Shown here: positions 45,883 to 54,574 of the stretch, piece after piece
Layout of the letters: every line of letters begins with the position of its first letter
Position numbering within the stretch: the first letter of the stretch is position 1
NCBI RefSeq assembly: GCF_014837175.1
Contig: NZ_JACYFR010000001.1
Span: 124,001 to 188,000 of the forward strand
DNA length: 64,000 nt
From: Cellulomonas sp. JH27-2
Lineage (GTDB): Bacteria > Actinomycetota > Actinomycetes > Actinomycetales > Cellulomonadaceae
Direction of reading: 5' to 3'
Made by a program: the position numbers and the translations under genes
Notes under the pieces: model-generated
The model's input: only the letters and a program-made list of their open reading frames with translations
Databases searched by the model: none
What the model was told of the DNA's origin: nothing

Positions 45883-46746
45883 TCAGCCGCGGGCGAATCT
45901 GATCGGGTCGCCGGGGCGGACCTGCGCGAGCGCGGCCATGCCTGCTCGGCCGACGACGGCGGCGACCGGGTAGCCGCCCGTCACCGGGTGGTCAGGGCCG
46001 AAGACGATGGGCATGCCGTCGGGTGGGATCTGGACCGCGCCGGGGACCAGGCCGATCGGAGCAAGCTCGCGACCGGCATTCTCCGGGGTCCGGCGCAGCG
46101 GTGGGCCGTCGAGGCGGACGGCGACGCGGTCGGTCGCGGGTGTGACGCGGTAGCCGCCGGGCGCCGTCAGGGCGGCGACCGCGTCGTCGAACCAGTCGGC
46201 GTGCGGGCCGGGGAGCAACGGGACGACGACCTCGTCGGGCCAGGGCGGCACGGGCGCGAGGTCGACGACCGGCAGGTCCACCGGCGCGGGCCCGACGGGC
46301 AGGACGTCGCCGGCCGCGAGCGCGGCGTGCCCCAGGCCGGCGTGCAGCTCCGACGAGCGCGAGCCGAGCTCGCGCGCCGTGGCGAGCCCGCCGCGCACCG
46401 CCACGTAGGTGCGCAGCCCGCGCGCCGCGAGGCCGACGCGCAGCACCGCCCCCGCGGGAAGCTCCAGCACCGCGCCGTGGCCGACGGGTACGCCCTCGAC
46501 CCAGGCGGGGCCGTGCGCACCGGTCAGCGCGACCGTGACCGGACCTTCCGCGCGCACCTCCAGTCCGCCGAGCAGCACCTCGAGCCCCGCCGCGTCCTCG
46601 GGGTTGGCGACGAGCCGGTTCGCGAGCCGCAGCGCCTCGACGTCGGCCGCACCCGACCGCCCCACACCCACGTGCGCCCACCCCGGCCGGCCGAGGTCCT
46701 GCACCAGCGTCTGCATGCCCGGCGCGAGCACCTGCAGGCGGGTCAT
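45883..46746 (-). CDS. pxpC: 5-oxoprolinase subunit C
   Basis: This 287-aa protein belongs to the KipA/PxpC (biotin-dependent carboxyltransferase-like) family, with the diagnostic QTLVQDLGRPGWAHVGVGRSGAAD, ANRLVANPEDAAGLEV and GPDHPVTGGYPVAAVV. With PxpA and PxpB it hydrolyses 5-oxoproline to glutamate using ATP. The ATG overlaps the pxpB stop by four bases (ATGA). Confidence 0.93.
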   Translation of the reverse strand: MTRLQVLAPGMQTLVQDLGRPGWAHVGVGRSGAADVEALRLANRLVANPEDAAGLEVLLGGLEVRAEGPVTVALTGAHGPAWVEGVPVGHGAVLELPAGAVLRVGLAARGLRTYVAVRGGLATARELGSRSSELHAGLGHAALAAGDVLPVGPAPVDLPVVDLAPVPPWPDEVVVPLLPGPHADWFDDAVAALTAPGGYRVTPATDRVAVRLDGPPLRRTPENAGRELAPIGLVPGAVQIPPDGMPIVFGPDHPVTGGYPVAAVVGRAGMAALAQVRPGDPIRFARG

Positions 46747-47399
46747 CGCTCCACCCGCACGAACCGCACGCGCATCCCCGGCACCAGCAGCGCGGGCGGG
46801 TCGCGATGCACGTCCCAGAGCGCCGCGTCGCACGTGCCGAGCAGCTGCCAGCCGCCCGGCGTCGCGGCCGGGTAGACGGCGCTGAACTCGTCGGCGACGG
46901 CCACCGAGCCGGCGGGGACGCGCTCGCGCGGGCTGTCCCGCCGCGGCACGCGCAGGGTCGGGTCCAGCCCGACGAGGTACGCGAAGCCGGGCATGAACCC
47001 GCCGAACGCGACCGTGTAGGTCGCGGCGGTGTGGCGGCCGACGACCTCCTCCACGCTCATCCCGACGAGGTCCGCCACCCCTTGCAGGTCGGGCCCGTCG
47101 TAGCGAACCTGCAGGTCGACGAGGGTGTCGGCCGACGACGCGTCTTCGACGAGAGTCGCTCCCGCGGTCCCCCGCGTAGAGGCCTCCCAGCACCGGGCGA
47201 CGGCGACGGCCCACACCGCGGCGTCGACCTGCCCGGCCGCGCGCAGCAGCAGCGACGCGGCGGCGGGCACCTGGTCGACCACGTCGGGCAGCTCACCGCG
47301 GGCGCGAGCGGCGCGCACCGCGTCGTCGAGCGCACGCACCTGCGCGAGGTCCGCGAGCTCGACGAGCACGGCGTCGTCGCCGAACGGCACGACCTTCAC
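46743..47399 (-). CDS. pxpB: 5-oxoprolinase subunit B
   Basis: This 218-aa KipI/PxpB-family protein has the signature TYTVAFGGFMPGFAYLVGLDP and VPAGSVAVADEFSAVYPAATPGGWQLLG. It partners PxpC in 5-oxoproline hydrolysis. Translation starts at GTG, 45 bases after pxpA, and is coupled to pxpC. The length is normal for the family. Confidence 0.93.
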   Translation of the reverse strand: MKVVPFGDDAVLVELADLAQVRALDDAVRAARARGELPDVVDQVPAAASLLLRAAGQVDAAVWAVAVARCWEASTRGTAGATLVEDASSADTLVDLQVRYDGPDLQGVADLVGMSVEEVVGRHTAATYTVAFGGFMPGFAYLVGLDPTLRVPRRDSPRERVPAGSVAVADEFSAVYPAATPGGWQLLGTCDAALWDVHRDPPALLVPGMRVRFVRVER

Positions 47400-47444
47400 G
47401 ACGGGTCCTGACTCATGCGTCGGCCCACTGCGCGGCGGCCCGCC

Positions 47445-48221
47445 TCACGCGAACGCCCGCACCTGCACACCGGCCGCCTCGAGCGCGGCGCGGACTCGAG
47501 CCGCGAGCACCACGGCGCCCGGGGTGTCGGAGTGCACGCACACGGACTCGGCGAGCACGGCGACGTCTCGCCCGTCGGCGCCGGTCACCCGACCCTCGGC
47601 CGCGAGGCGCACCACGCGGGCGGCGACCTCGTCCTCGTCGGTGACCAGGTCGCCCGGCTCGCCGCGCGGGACGAGCGTGCCGTCGGCTCGGTAGCCGCGG
47701 TCTGCGAACGCCTCGGTGACCGTCCGCAGCCCGCGGGACGCGGCGTACGCGAGGACGGCCGAGCCCGGCAGGCCGACCACGGGCAGGCCACCCGTGCCCG
47801 CGCCACCGGCATCGAGCACGCCGTCGACGACCGCCCGGGCGTGCGCCTCGTGGTGGACCACCGTGTTGTAGAGCGCGCCGTGCGGCTTGACGTACGCCAC
47901 GGCGCCACCGGCGGCGCGCAGGGCCCCGATCTGGTGGGTCACCTGGGCGCGCAGCTCGTCGGGCGCGACGTCCACGAACCGGCGACCGAAGTTCTCCCGG
48001 TCGAGGTACGACACGTGCGCGCCGACGCGCACCCCGCGCTCCGCCGCGGTGCGGGACACGAGCGCCATCACGCGATCGTCGCCCGCGTGGAACCCGCACG
48101 CGACGTTCGCGCTGGTCACGATCGCGAGCAGCTGCGCGTCGAGCCCGTCGACGCCCGGCGCCCACGCGTCGAACCCCTCGCCGAGGTCGCAGTTGAGGTC
48201 GATGCGCGCCGCCACCTGCAC
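47445..48221 (-). CDS. pxpA: 5-oxoprolinase subunit A (LamB/YcsF)
   Basis: This is a protein of about 258 aa with IDLNCDLGEGFDAW at the N-terminus, ANVACGFHAGDDRVM, GAHVSYLDRENFGRR, VKPHGALYN and SVCVHSDTPGA, all diagnostic of LamB/YcsF. It is the first gene of pxpA-pxpB-pxpC. GTG at 48221 or 48215 can serve as start; the former has GGGACG in front. Only 40 bp separate it from the divergent helicase gene. Confidence 0.92.
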   Translation of the reverse strand: MQVAARIDLNCDLGEGFDAWAPGVDGLDAQLLAIVTSANVACGFHAGDDRVMALVSRTAAERGVRVGAHVSYLDRENFGRRFVDVAPDELRAQVTHQIGALRAAGGAVAYVKPHGALYNTVVHHEAHARAVVDGVLDAGGAGTGGLPVVGLPGSAVLAYAASRGLRTVTEAFADRGYRADGTLVPRGEPGDLVTDEDEVAARVVRLAAEGRVTGADGRDVAVLAESVCVHSDTPGAVVLAARVRAALEAAGVQVRAFA

Positions 48222-48261
48222 AGCGTCCCAGACGCCGGTGCCCGGGTGCGAGGATGAGGCG

Positions 48262-50874
48262 GTGGACCTGCTGGACGTGCTGGCGGCCGGCGGGCGTCGT
48301 ACCGACCGGATCACGCACGTGCGCGAGCTGCCCGCGCGCGCGGGCGTCCACGCGGACTGGCCGTCCTGGGCGGACGCCGACCTGGTGCAGGGCTACCGCT
48401 CCCTCGGAGTCGAGCGGCCGTGGACGCACCAGGTCACCGCCGCGGACGCCGCATGGTCCGGACGCCACACGGTGCTCGCGACCTCGACGGGCTCGGGCAA
48501 GTCGCTCGCCTACTGGCTGCCGGCGCTGTCGAGCATCCGGGCCGACGCGGCGGGCGCGCTGCTGGACCCGGGCCGCATCGAGTCCGTCACTCGCCGCGGC
48601 TCCACGCTCTACCTGTGCCCGACGAAGGCGCTGGCGGCCGACCAGCTCGCCGCCCTCGACCGGCTGCTGACGGCCGCGAAGACACGCGATGTGCGGGTGG
48701 CGACGTGCGACGGCGACACCTCGCTCGACGAGCGCCGCTGGGTGCAGGAGTACGCGGACGTCGTCCTCACCAACCCCGACTTCCTGCACTTCGCGCTGCT
48801 GCCGCAGCATCGACGCTGGTCGCGCCTGCTCGGCTCGCTGCGCTACGTCGTGCTCGACGAGTGCCACGCGTTCCGCGGGGTGTTCGGCGCGCACGTCGCC
48901 CTGGTGCTGCGGCGCCTGCGGCGCCTGGCCGCCGCGTACGGCTCGTCGCCCGTGTTCGTGCTCGCGTCCGCGACCACCGCGGACCCGGCCGCGAGCGCTG
49001 CGCGGCTGCTGGGGGTGTCGCCCGACGAGGTCACGGCGGTGACCGACGATGCGTCGCCCGCCGGCCGCAAGACGTTCGTGCTGTGGCAGCCGCCCGAGCT
49101 GCCCGGCGGCGACGGCCCGTGGTCCGAGCTGCTGCCCGAGGACGACCCGTGGGCGACGCCGCTGCCCGTCCCGGCCGCGGCGCACCCGCTGCCTGACGCG
49201 GCGAGCCGCGACGACGGCCGCCCGCTGTCGCGCGAGCCGCGACCACCGTCGCCCGACGACCTGTGGCTGCCGGCCGCGCCCGCGCCCGACGAAGGCTCCG
49301 GGCCGGTCGGGACCGGCGAACGACTCGTCGCCGACGCAACCGACCGGCCCCGACGCACGGCGACGGCCGAGATCGCCGACCTGCTGACGGACCTGGTGGT
49401 GGGCGGCGCCCGCTCGCTGGCCTTCACGCGCTCGCGCCGCGGCGCCGAGTCGGTGGCGTCCGCGACCCGCGACCACCTGCGCGACGTGGACCCGTCCCTG
49501 ACCGGCGCCGTCTCGGCGTACCGCGGCGGCTACCTGCCCGAGGAGCGCCGGGCCCTCGAGCGCGCCATCCGCACGGGCGACCTGCGCGCACTGGCCACCA
49601 CCAACGCCCTGGAGCTGGGCGTCGACATCTCGGGCCTGGACGCCGTGCTCATCGCCGGCTGGCCGGGGACGCGCGTGTCGCTGTGGCAGCAGGCCGGGCG
49701 CGCCGGCCGCGCGGGGGCCGACGGCCTCGTCGCGCTGGTGGCGCGCGAGGACCCGCTCGACACGTTCCTGGTCCACCATCCCGAGGCGATCTTCGACGTC
49801 CCGGTGGAGGCGACGACGTTCGACCCCACCAACCCGTACGTGCTGGCACCGCACCTGTGTGCGGCCGCCGCCGAGCAGCCTCTGCGGTTCGACGAGCTCG
49901 ACCTGTTCGGGCCGAGCGCGGCCGAGCTCCTCGACCAGCTGGTGACCCGCGGCGCGCTGCGTCGTCGGCCGTCCGGCTGGTACTGGACGCACGCCGAACC
50001 CGCGTCCCGGCTCACCGACCTGCGCGGCACGGGCGGCGACCCGGTGCGTGTGGTCGAGTCCGCCACCGGCCGGCTGCTGGGCACGGTCGACGCCGCGTCG
50101 GCCGACTCGACCGTCCACCCCGGCGCCGTCTACGTGCACCAGGGCCTGACGTTCGTCGTCGACGACCTCCACCTGGATGACGGCGTCGCCCTGGTGACCC
50201 GGCGCGACGTCGACTACGGCACCTGGGCCCGCTGGGTCACGTCGACCGAGATCGTGTCGGTCGACGAGCAGGTGCAGTGGGGGCCCGTCACGTGGGGGTT
50301 CGGCGCCGTCGACGTCACCAGCCAGGTCCTCGGCTACCAGCGCAAACGCATCCCGGACCTGCAGGTGCTGGGCAGCAGCGAGCTCGACCTGCCGGAGCGC
50401 ACGCTGCGCACGACGGCCGTGTGGTGGACCGCCCCCGCCGAGGTGCTCGAGGCCGCGGGCGTGACGCTCGAGGCCGTCCCCGGAGCGCTGCACGCCGCCG
50501 AGCACGCGTCGATCGGGCTGCTTCCCCTGCTCGCGACGTGCGACCGTTGGGACCTGGGCGGACTGTCGACCGCGCTGCACGCCGACACCGAGCACGCCAC
50601 CGTCTTCGTCCACGACGCCTACCCCGGCGGCGCGGGCTTCGCGGAGCGCGGCTTCCGGCTGGGCGCGACGTGGCTCGCCGCGACCCGCGACGCGATCGCC
50701 TCCTGCCGCTGCGCGACCGGCTGCCCCGCGTGCGTCCAGTCGCCCAAGTGCGGCAACGCCAACAACCCGCTCGACAAGGCCGCTGCCGTCCGCCTGCTCG
50801 ACGTGGTCCTGTCCCACGCCTACCCCTCCCCCAGCACGTCCACCTCCGGCCCCACCGCCGAAGAACCTTCCTGA
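48262..50874 (+). CDS. DEAD/DEAH-box helicase with DUF1998 cysteine domain (MrfA/Rv3649-like)
   Basis: This 870-aa SF2 helicase has Walker A TSTGSGKS (about 74-81), motif II DECH at 199-202, motif III ASATT, and motif VI QQAGRAGRAG. The C-terminal DUF1998 domain holds a cysteine cluster at residues 815-830 (CRCATGCPACVQSPKC). MrfA-type proteins unwind DNA in repair of mitomycin-type damage. In mycobacteria the equivalent gene (Rv3649) also neighbours the tad-like genes, as it does here. The GTG start follows GAGGATGAGGC. An unusually long Pro/Asp-rich insert lies between the two RecA-like lobes (about 275-360). Confidence 0.9.
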   Translation: MDLLDVLAAGGRRTDRITHVRELPARAGVHADWPSWADADLVQGYRSLGVERPWTHQVTAADAAWSGRHTVLATSTGSGKSLAYWLPALSSIRADAAGALLDPGRIESVTRRGSTLYLCPTKALAADQLAALDRLLTAAKTRDVRVATCDGDTSLDERRWVQEYADVVLTNPDFLHFALLPQHRRWSRLLGSLRYVVLDECHAFRGVFGAHVALVLRRLRRLAAAYGSSPVFVLASATTADPAASAARLLGVSPDEVTAVTDDASPAGRKTFVLWQPPELPGGDGPWSELLPEDDPWATPLPVPAAAHPLPDAASRDDGRPLSREPRPPSPDDLWLPAAPAPDEGSGPVGTGERLVADATDRPRRTATAEIADLLTDLVVGGARSLAFTRSRRGAESVASATRDHLRDVDPSLTGAVSAYRGGYLPEERRALERAIRTGDLRALATTNALELGVDISGLDAVLIAGWPGTRVSLWQQAGRAGRAGADGLVALVAREDPLDTFLVHHPEAIFDVPVEATTFDPTNPYVLAPHLCAAAAEQPLRFDELDLFGPSAAELLDQLVTRGALRRRPSGWYWTHAEPASRLTDLRGTGGDPVRVVESATGRLLGTVDAASADSTVHPGAVYVHQGLTFVVDDLHLDDGVALVTRRDVDYGTWARWVTSTEIVSVDEQVQWGPVTWGFGAVDVTSQVLGYQRKRIPDLQVLGSSELDLPERTLRTTAVWWTAPAEVLEAAGVTLEAVPGALHAAEHASIGLLPLLATCDRWDLGGLSTALHADTEHATVFVHDAYPGGAGFAERGFRLGATWLAATRDAIASCRCATGCPACVQSPKCGNANNPLDKAAAVRLLDVVLSHAYPSPSTSTSGPTAEEPS

Positions 50875-50918
50875 GCTCGCACAGCGCGGGCCCCGCGCCT
50901 GCCGGGTCCTGCTCCGTG

Positions 50919-51302
50919 TCACGGCCGGGGTCCGGCGCGCGCTCGGGCGGTGGCGTCGCCGGACGGTGCGCCGACCACGGCGACGACCGCGACGATCCCG
51001 TCCGCCTGCGTCTCGCAGCCGCCGAGCCGGGCGCCGTTGCGCCGTACCGCCTGGCCCGCCACGTCGCACGGGTCGCCCGTGCCGAACCGCCACGCGGACG
51101 CCCCCGCCAGCGCACCGAGGTCGGCGGCGGCCTGCGCCCGACCGCGAGCCCCCTGCGCCACCGCCAGCAGACCGAGCGCACCGGCCACGACCACCAGCAC
51201 GGCGACGACACCGAGCAGCAGCACCGTCCCCGACCCGCGATCCCCGAGGCACGCGAGGCCACGGCCGGTGACGCCATGCCGTGAGCCGGTGCCGACGTTC
51301 AT
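50919..51302 (-). CDS. TadE/G-like secreted helicase-neighbour protein (Rv3654c-like)
   Basis: This 127-aa protein has a short N-terminus with DRGSGTVLLLGVVAVLVVVAGALGLLAVAQ, a pilin-like membrane segment at about 21-47, followed by RGRAQAAADLGALAGA, as in Rv3654c. It should be a minor pilin-like component of a Tad apparatus. It overlaps the upstream TadE gene as ATGA and ends 44 bp from the convergent helicase. Confidence 0.82.
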   Translation of the reverse strand: MNVGTGSRHGVTGRGLACLGDRGSGTVLLLGVVAVLVVVAGALGLLAVAQGARGRAQAAADLGALAGASAWRFGTGDPCDVAGQAVRRNGARLGGCETQADGIVAVVAVVGAPSGDATARARAGPRP

Positions 51303-51643
51303 GGCTCGACCCGTGCGACGGCCGTCGCGCTCGCGCGCAGCCGTCCGCCGGGGACGCCGGCCACGTCGGCGGACACGGTCACGGTCACCCACGGCCCGTC
51401 GCGCGCGACGACGGCGCGAGCGTCGCCGCCCGCCACCCGGCGGGCGTCGTCCGCGGGGGCGTCCGCACCCAGCGCCGCGGCACGAGCGGCCGCCCGCGCC
51501 CCGTCGGCGCACCGCATCTGCGTCATGCCCGCCGCCGCGACCCCGAGCACCAGGACCAGCACCAGCACCACGGCGGGCAGCCCGACCGCGAGCTCGGCCG
51601 TCACCGAACCGCGCTCACGGTCGACGCCGCGGCTCCGGCTCAC
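51299..51643 (-). CDS. TadE-like pseudopilin (Rv3655c-like)
   Basis: This 114-aa protein has RGSVTAELAVGLPAVVLVLVLVLGVAAAGM near the N-terminus, a TadE class III signal and membrane anchor, then RCADGARAAARAAALG. The GTG start overlaps the stop of the preceding DUF4244 fragment as GTGA. The upstream tad genes that should make the ATPase and membrane platform are absent, so this pair is probably not functional as a pilus here. Confidence 0.82.
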   Translation of the reverse strand: MSRSRGVDRERGSVTAELAVGLPAVVLVLVLVLGVAAAGMTQMRCADGARAAARAAALGADAPADDARRVAGGDARAVVARDGPWVTVTVSADVAGVPGGRLRASATAVARVEP

Positions 51644-51750
51644 AGGGAGAGCGCCTGCTTCACGATGCCGAGCAGCAGCCCGCGCACCTCGTTGCCTTTG
51701 AGGATCACCACCAGCAGCCCGGCGAAACCCACCGCGGCAACCGTGAACGG
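51640..51750 (-). pseudogene. DUF4244 gene, 5' end missing (Rv3656c-like)
   Basis: The last 35 or so codons read VAAVGFAGLLVVILKGNEVRGLLLGIVKQALSL, the C-terminal two thirds of a DUF4244 Flp-pilin-like protein. The expected N-terminus (a GMATAEYA-type pilin motif) is absent: upstream of about 51750 the frame runs into unrelated sequence without a ribosome site. The break marks the left end of the accessory region and the loss of the rest of the tad cluster. Confidence 0.75.
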
Positions 51751-51793
51751 CTGATGGCGTATTCGCGTCGATCGATCCACCTGGAGGAACCCC

Positions 51794-52327
51794 ATGGCAC
51801 TTCCAACATGGCACCGCGAGACAATCGCGCTGGACGATCCGGGCATCCCGGCGATCTTCAGCGAAGCACCCGGCGTGGCTGCTGCCCTCCTGGGAGGTGG
51901 CAGCATCCTTCTCCTACCCGCGACGGAACTGCTCGACGCCGTCGAGGCGGCAGCGTGGCTCGAAATCTATGCGGAGACGGTGCGCGAGTACGCCGTGCCC
52001 GCGGCAAGGGGTGCTGGGGTGTCCTGGGACGAGATCGCCGCGGCCATGGGTGTGACCCGCGCGTCCGCGATCCGCAAGTACGACGAGAAGGCCGCAGCGT
52101 GGCTGCGCGACGAGCGAGGCGTTGACGAGCTGGAGTGGCAGGCCCTTGAGCCGATGGCCGCGCCGGAGGGCTTCACGCCCACCGACCACGACCTCCTTCG
52201 CGCCGAATTGCCTGCGTGGACGTACACCGGCCCTCTTGAGCCGGGCATCCAGTCGGTCCTCGCGACGCACGACCGAGTGCGCATCGCAACCAAAGGCACA
52301 GTTTGGCATCTCAGTCGAACGGACTAA
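51794..52327 (+). CDS. HTH-containing hypothetical protein
   Basis: This 177-aa soluble protein is not recognised beyond a helix-turn-helix-like segment at about 74-97 (GAGVSWDEIAAAMGVTRASAIRKY), which resembles the DNA-binding helices found in small plasmid or island proteins. The N-terminal half is rich in Ala/Leu, the C-terminal half in acidic residues. The ATG has GGAGG upstream (CTGGAGGAACCCC). It is the first gene inside the island, and could be a regulator or antitoxin-like protein. Confidence 0.6.
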   Translation: MALPTWHRETIALDDPGIPAIFSEAPGVAAALLGGGSILLLPATELLDAVEAAAWLEIYAETVREYAVPAARGAGVSWDEIAAAMGVTRASAIRKYDEKAAAWLRDERGVDELEWQALEPMAAPEGFTPTDHDLLRAELPAWTYTGPLEPGIQSVLATHDRVRIATKGTVWHLSRTD

Positions 52328-52358
52328 CGACAACGGCGCCCTCCAGCACGGCACCACC

Positions 52359-52526
52359 GTGGCAGACAGCGCGGAAGATGTTTGGCGTCACACGATCGGC
52401 AGTCACCTCGGTGCGACCCAGGTCGTGCCGGATGACGCCGAACCTGGTGAGACGCTCGCGGAGCAGAAGGCTCGCGTAGCGGGCGCTGCTGACCGTAACG
52501 ACGACGATGGCCGAGGCGAGCAGTGA
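52359..52526 (+). CDS. Possible small acidic protein coupled to the Xre gene
   Basis: A 55-codon frame from a GTG ends in a TGA that overlaps the next start as GTGA. The product is acidic and Ala/Asp-rich (VADSAEDVWRHTIGSHLG at its start) with no recognised domain. Only the coupling to the Xre gene supports it; the ribosome site is poor. Confidence 0.35.
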   Translation: MADSAEDVWRHTIGSHLGATQVVPDDAEPGETLAEQKARVAGAADRNDDDGRGEQ

Positions 52527-52771
52527 CTAGCGGCAACGGCGAGGAGCGCACCTACAGGCTGGGCGGACTCCGGAGGTCGCTGCACGTCACTCAACAGGCC
52601 GTCGCCTCGAAGATGGGTGTCGCTCAGTCGCACGTATCTGCCATCGAGCGGTCGGCGCTGCCCTCGATCGAGGTCGGGACGCTGGCCGCGTACGTCGAGG
52701 CCCTGGGTGGCAGGCTCGAGCTGGTGGCCGACTTCGAGGATGAGCGGATCACCTTGGCGGGCTGGGAGTGA
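52523..52771 (+). CDS. Xre-family HTH regulator, antitoxin-like
   Basis: This 82-aa protein has a complete Cro/C1 helix-turn-helix (LRRSLHVTQQAVASKMGVAQSHVSAIERS, about 15-43) followed by IEVGTLAAYVEALGGRLELVADFEDERITL. This form and size are those of HigA-like antitoxins that sit downstream of a RelE-type toxin. No toxin gene is visible upstream; only a 55-codon acidic frame precedes it. The GTG start is inferred from the overlap. Confidence 0.75.
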   Translation: MTSGNGEERTYRLGGLRRSLHVTQQAVASKMGVAQSHVSAIERSALPSIEVGTLAAYVEALGGRLELVADFEDERITLAGWE

Positions 52772-52818
52772 TGCCGTGGTCAGCGTCGGCACACGGCCCC
52801 GGCTTAGAACCGGGCGGT

Positions 52819-54147
52819 TCAGCCGTTGTGCTCGCGCAGGATCTCGAGGTTCCGTACCCCGAACTGATGCAGGACGTCCTCGGCGATCTGCACCGCCGTC
52901 GCTCGTCGGTCCTCACGGTCGAGCGGATCGAGCAGGTCCGACGTCACGACCTCGAGACTTTCCAGCGCGATCGTCGTGGGAACCACAGTCTCCGAGAGGG
53001 TCCAGGGCCCAGCGGTCTCGGGGGCTATCGCCTTCATCGCGGACGTCGGGATGTCCTTCCGAGGCAGCGCCGTCGCCTGGACCGCGATCGGCCCGCTGAT
53101 CGCCAGCGACTCCGCCCACGCCGCGGCGAGAGCCACCAGCGCCGTGGCCCCGCGCTCGATGAACGACACGCGCACGAAGGACGTCGAACCTTCCGTCGCG
53201 CGCAGTTTGGGATCAGACGGCAGCGGGAAGGCGAAGACCACCGCCCCGTCGTGATGGAGCTCGGCGTACGCATCGTCCACCGCTCCATTCGACTTGCGGA
53301 TGATCCAGCGCCGAAGCCCTCTCCTCGGGTTGATGAAGTAGTCCTCCATCTGCTTGGCGGCCGGCCCGTAGAGCCGCTGGAGGTTCTCCCCCTTCGCGCT
53401 TCCGGTCGGGGTGTCCTGCCAGACCGAGGTGTGGTCGAGACTGACACTCCGGGTCACGGTCTCGATGACCTGCTCGGCTGTAGGGCTTGGCAGGAGAGTC
53501 GGCCGCGGGTTGCGCGGGATCGCCACACCGAGGAACCAAGGGTCGGTTCCGTGCAGACGAGCATCGACGTCGAGCCGCACCTGCTGCAGGCGCGCCTCTT
53601 CGTTGAGGCGGCGCGCAAACCGGTCGGCGTAGGCCCGCTCGATCTCGCGCTCACGCAGCCACACGGTGTGCGGGCCGTTGCGGCGCGGAGCGGCCAGTGC
53701 CCCGTCCTGCCGCAGCACGAAGTGCGGCGCGTCAGGGCTCGCCGGCACGTAGATTGCTAGCACACCGTGCCCGAGGTTGGACGGGTTCTCCAGCCGCTGG
53801 ACCTCGATGCTCTCGATGATCGGCTGCACGCGAACGGCGTTGATCGCGTGCACCTGCTGCTCCAGCTGAGGGGTCAGCTCGACGTCGGCATGGGAGATCG
53901 TCAGTGCGGCACCCGTCCCCGCTTCCGCGACGCCGACCAGGAGCAGCCCGCCGCCGGCGTTCGCCATCGCCGCAAGGTCCTTGGCGAGCTCGGCCTTGGC
54001 CGGCTCGTCGGTCCGCTGCGCAGCCTTGTAATCGAGATCGTCGGCCTCCGGGACCTGAGCCGTGACGGCCTGATCGACGAGTTCGTACGTCAGGGGTCCG
54101 CGCGCAGCAGCCAGGGCTGCGTGGATCCTCGTCCATGGTGTCGGCAC
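52819..54147 (-). CDS. AlbA_2 (Schlafen-type) putative DNA/ATP-binding protein
   Basis: This is a 442-aa protein. The N-terminal part (about 15-150) matches the AlbA_2/Schlafen AAA_4 fold: ADDLDYKAAQ, LAKDLAAMANAGGGLLLVGVAE, a domain in many bacterial Schlafen-like and island proteins. The remaining 290 residues are not recognised; they hold an RLYGPAAKQMEDYFINPRRG segment and several beta-rich stretches. It may be a nuclease-like or regulatory protein in mobile-element defence, by context. The GTG (VPTPWTRI) is chosen because the AlbA_2 similarity follows at once. It is convergent with the Xre gene. Confidence 0.7.
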   Translation of the reverse strand: MPTPWTRIHAALAAARGPLTYELVDQAVTAQVPEADDLDYKAAQRTDEPAKAELAKDLAAMANAGGGLLLVGVAEAGTGAALTISHADVELTPQLEQQVHAINAVRVQPIIESIEVQRLENPSNLGHGVLAIYVPASPDAPHFVLRQDGALAAPRRNGPHTVWLREREIERAYADRFARRLNEEARLQQVRLDVDARLHGTDPWFLGVAIPRNPRPTLLPSPTAEQVIETVTRSVSLDHTSVWQDTPTGSAKGENLQRLYGPAAKQMEDYFINPRRGLRRWIIRKSNGAVDDAYAELHHDGAVVFAFPLPSDPKLRATEGSTSFVRVSFIERGATALVALAAAWAESLAISGPIAVQATALPRKDIPTSAMKAIAPETAGPWTLSETVVPTTIALESLEVVTSDLLDPLDREDRRATAVQIAEDVLHQFGVRNLEILREHNG

Positions 54148-54574
54148 CGCCCTAGTGTTCCAGCCAGCTGGGCACGCGGGAGTTCGCCGAGCGCGGTCAC
54201 CCACTACGGCGCTGGCCCGCGCTCGGTCCACTCGCCCAGATGTACCGCTCCGCTTACCCCAGGCCGTACATCCCGGCCTCGTCGGTGTGACGTGCCACAG
54301 ACTGCTGCGATGAACGCGCTTACGCCGAGGCCGACACGGGATCAGTTCATCTACAAGCTGCGGTACCTGGAGATGACCGCCACGACGCGCACGCACCCGT
54401 TTGAGGATGGCGAACCCGACGCGTCACGCGGCGCGCTGTAGTGGTCTGTATCCGGAGAAGTAGACATCGACGTCTTCGGCGACGACGAGCTGACGCTCTA
54501 GGGCCAGCCTGACCCTTGGCTTCGGCGAAATCCGCGACGAAGACCAGGAATGGCCTCGGCTTACGGTCTTCGCG
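54148..54574. other. Gap with remnant-like short frames
   Basis: This 427-bp stretch between divergent genes shows no complete gene. A 44-codon frame at 54309-54441 and a short frame at 54448-54498 (VSGEVDIDVFGDDELTL) are visible. The second resembles a 5' part of the following gene shifted by one frame. I see no operator, hairpin or promoter of note. Confidence 0.4.

Noticed and set aside
52768..53760. 330-codon plus-strand frame opposite the AlbA_2 gene
   Set aside because: No recognisable domain or ribosome site, and the opposite strand holds a clear AlbA_2 similarity.
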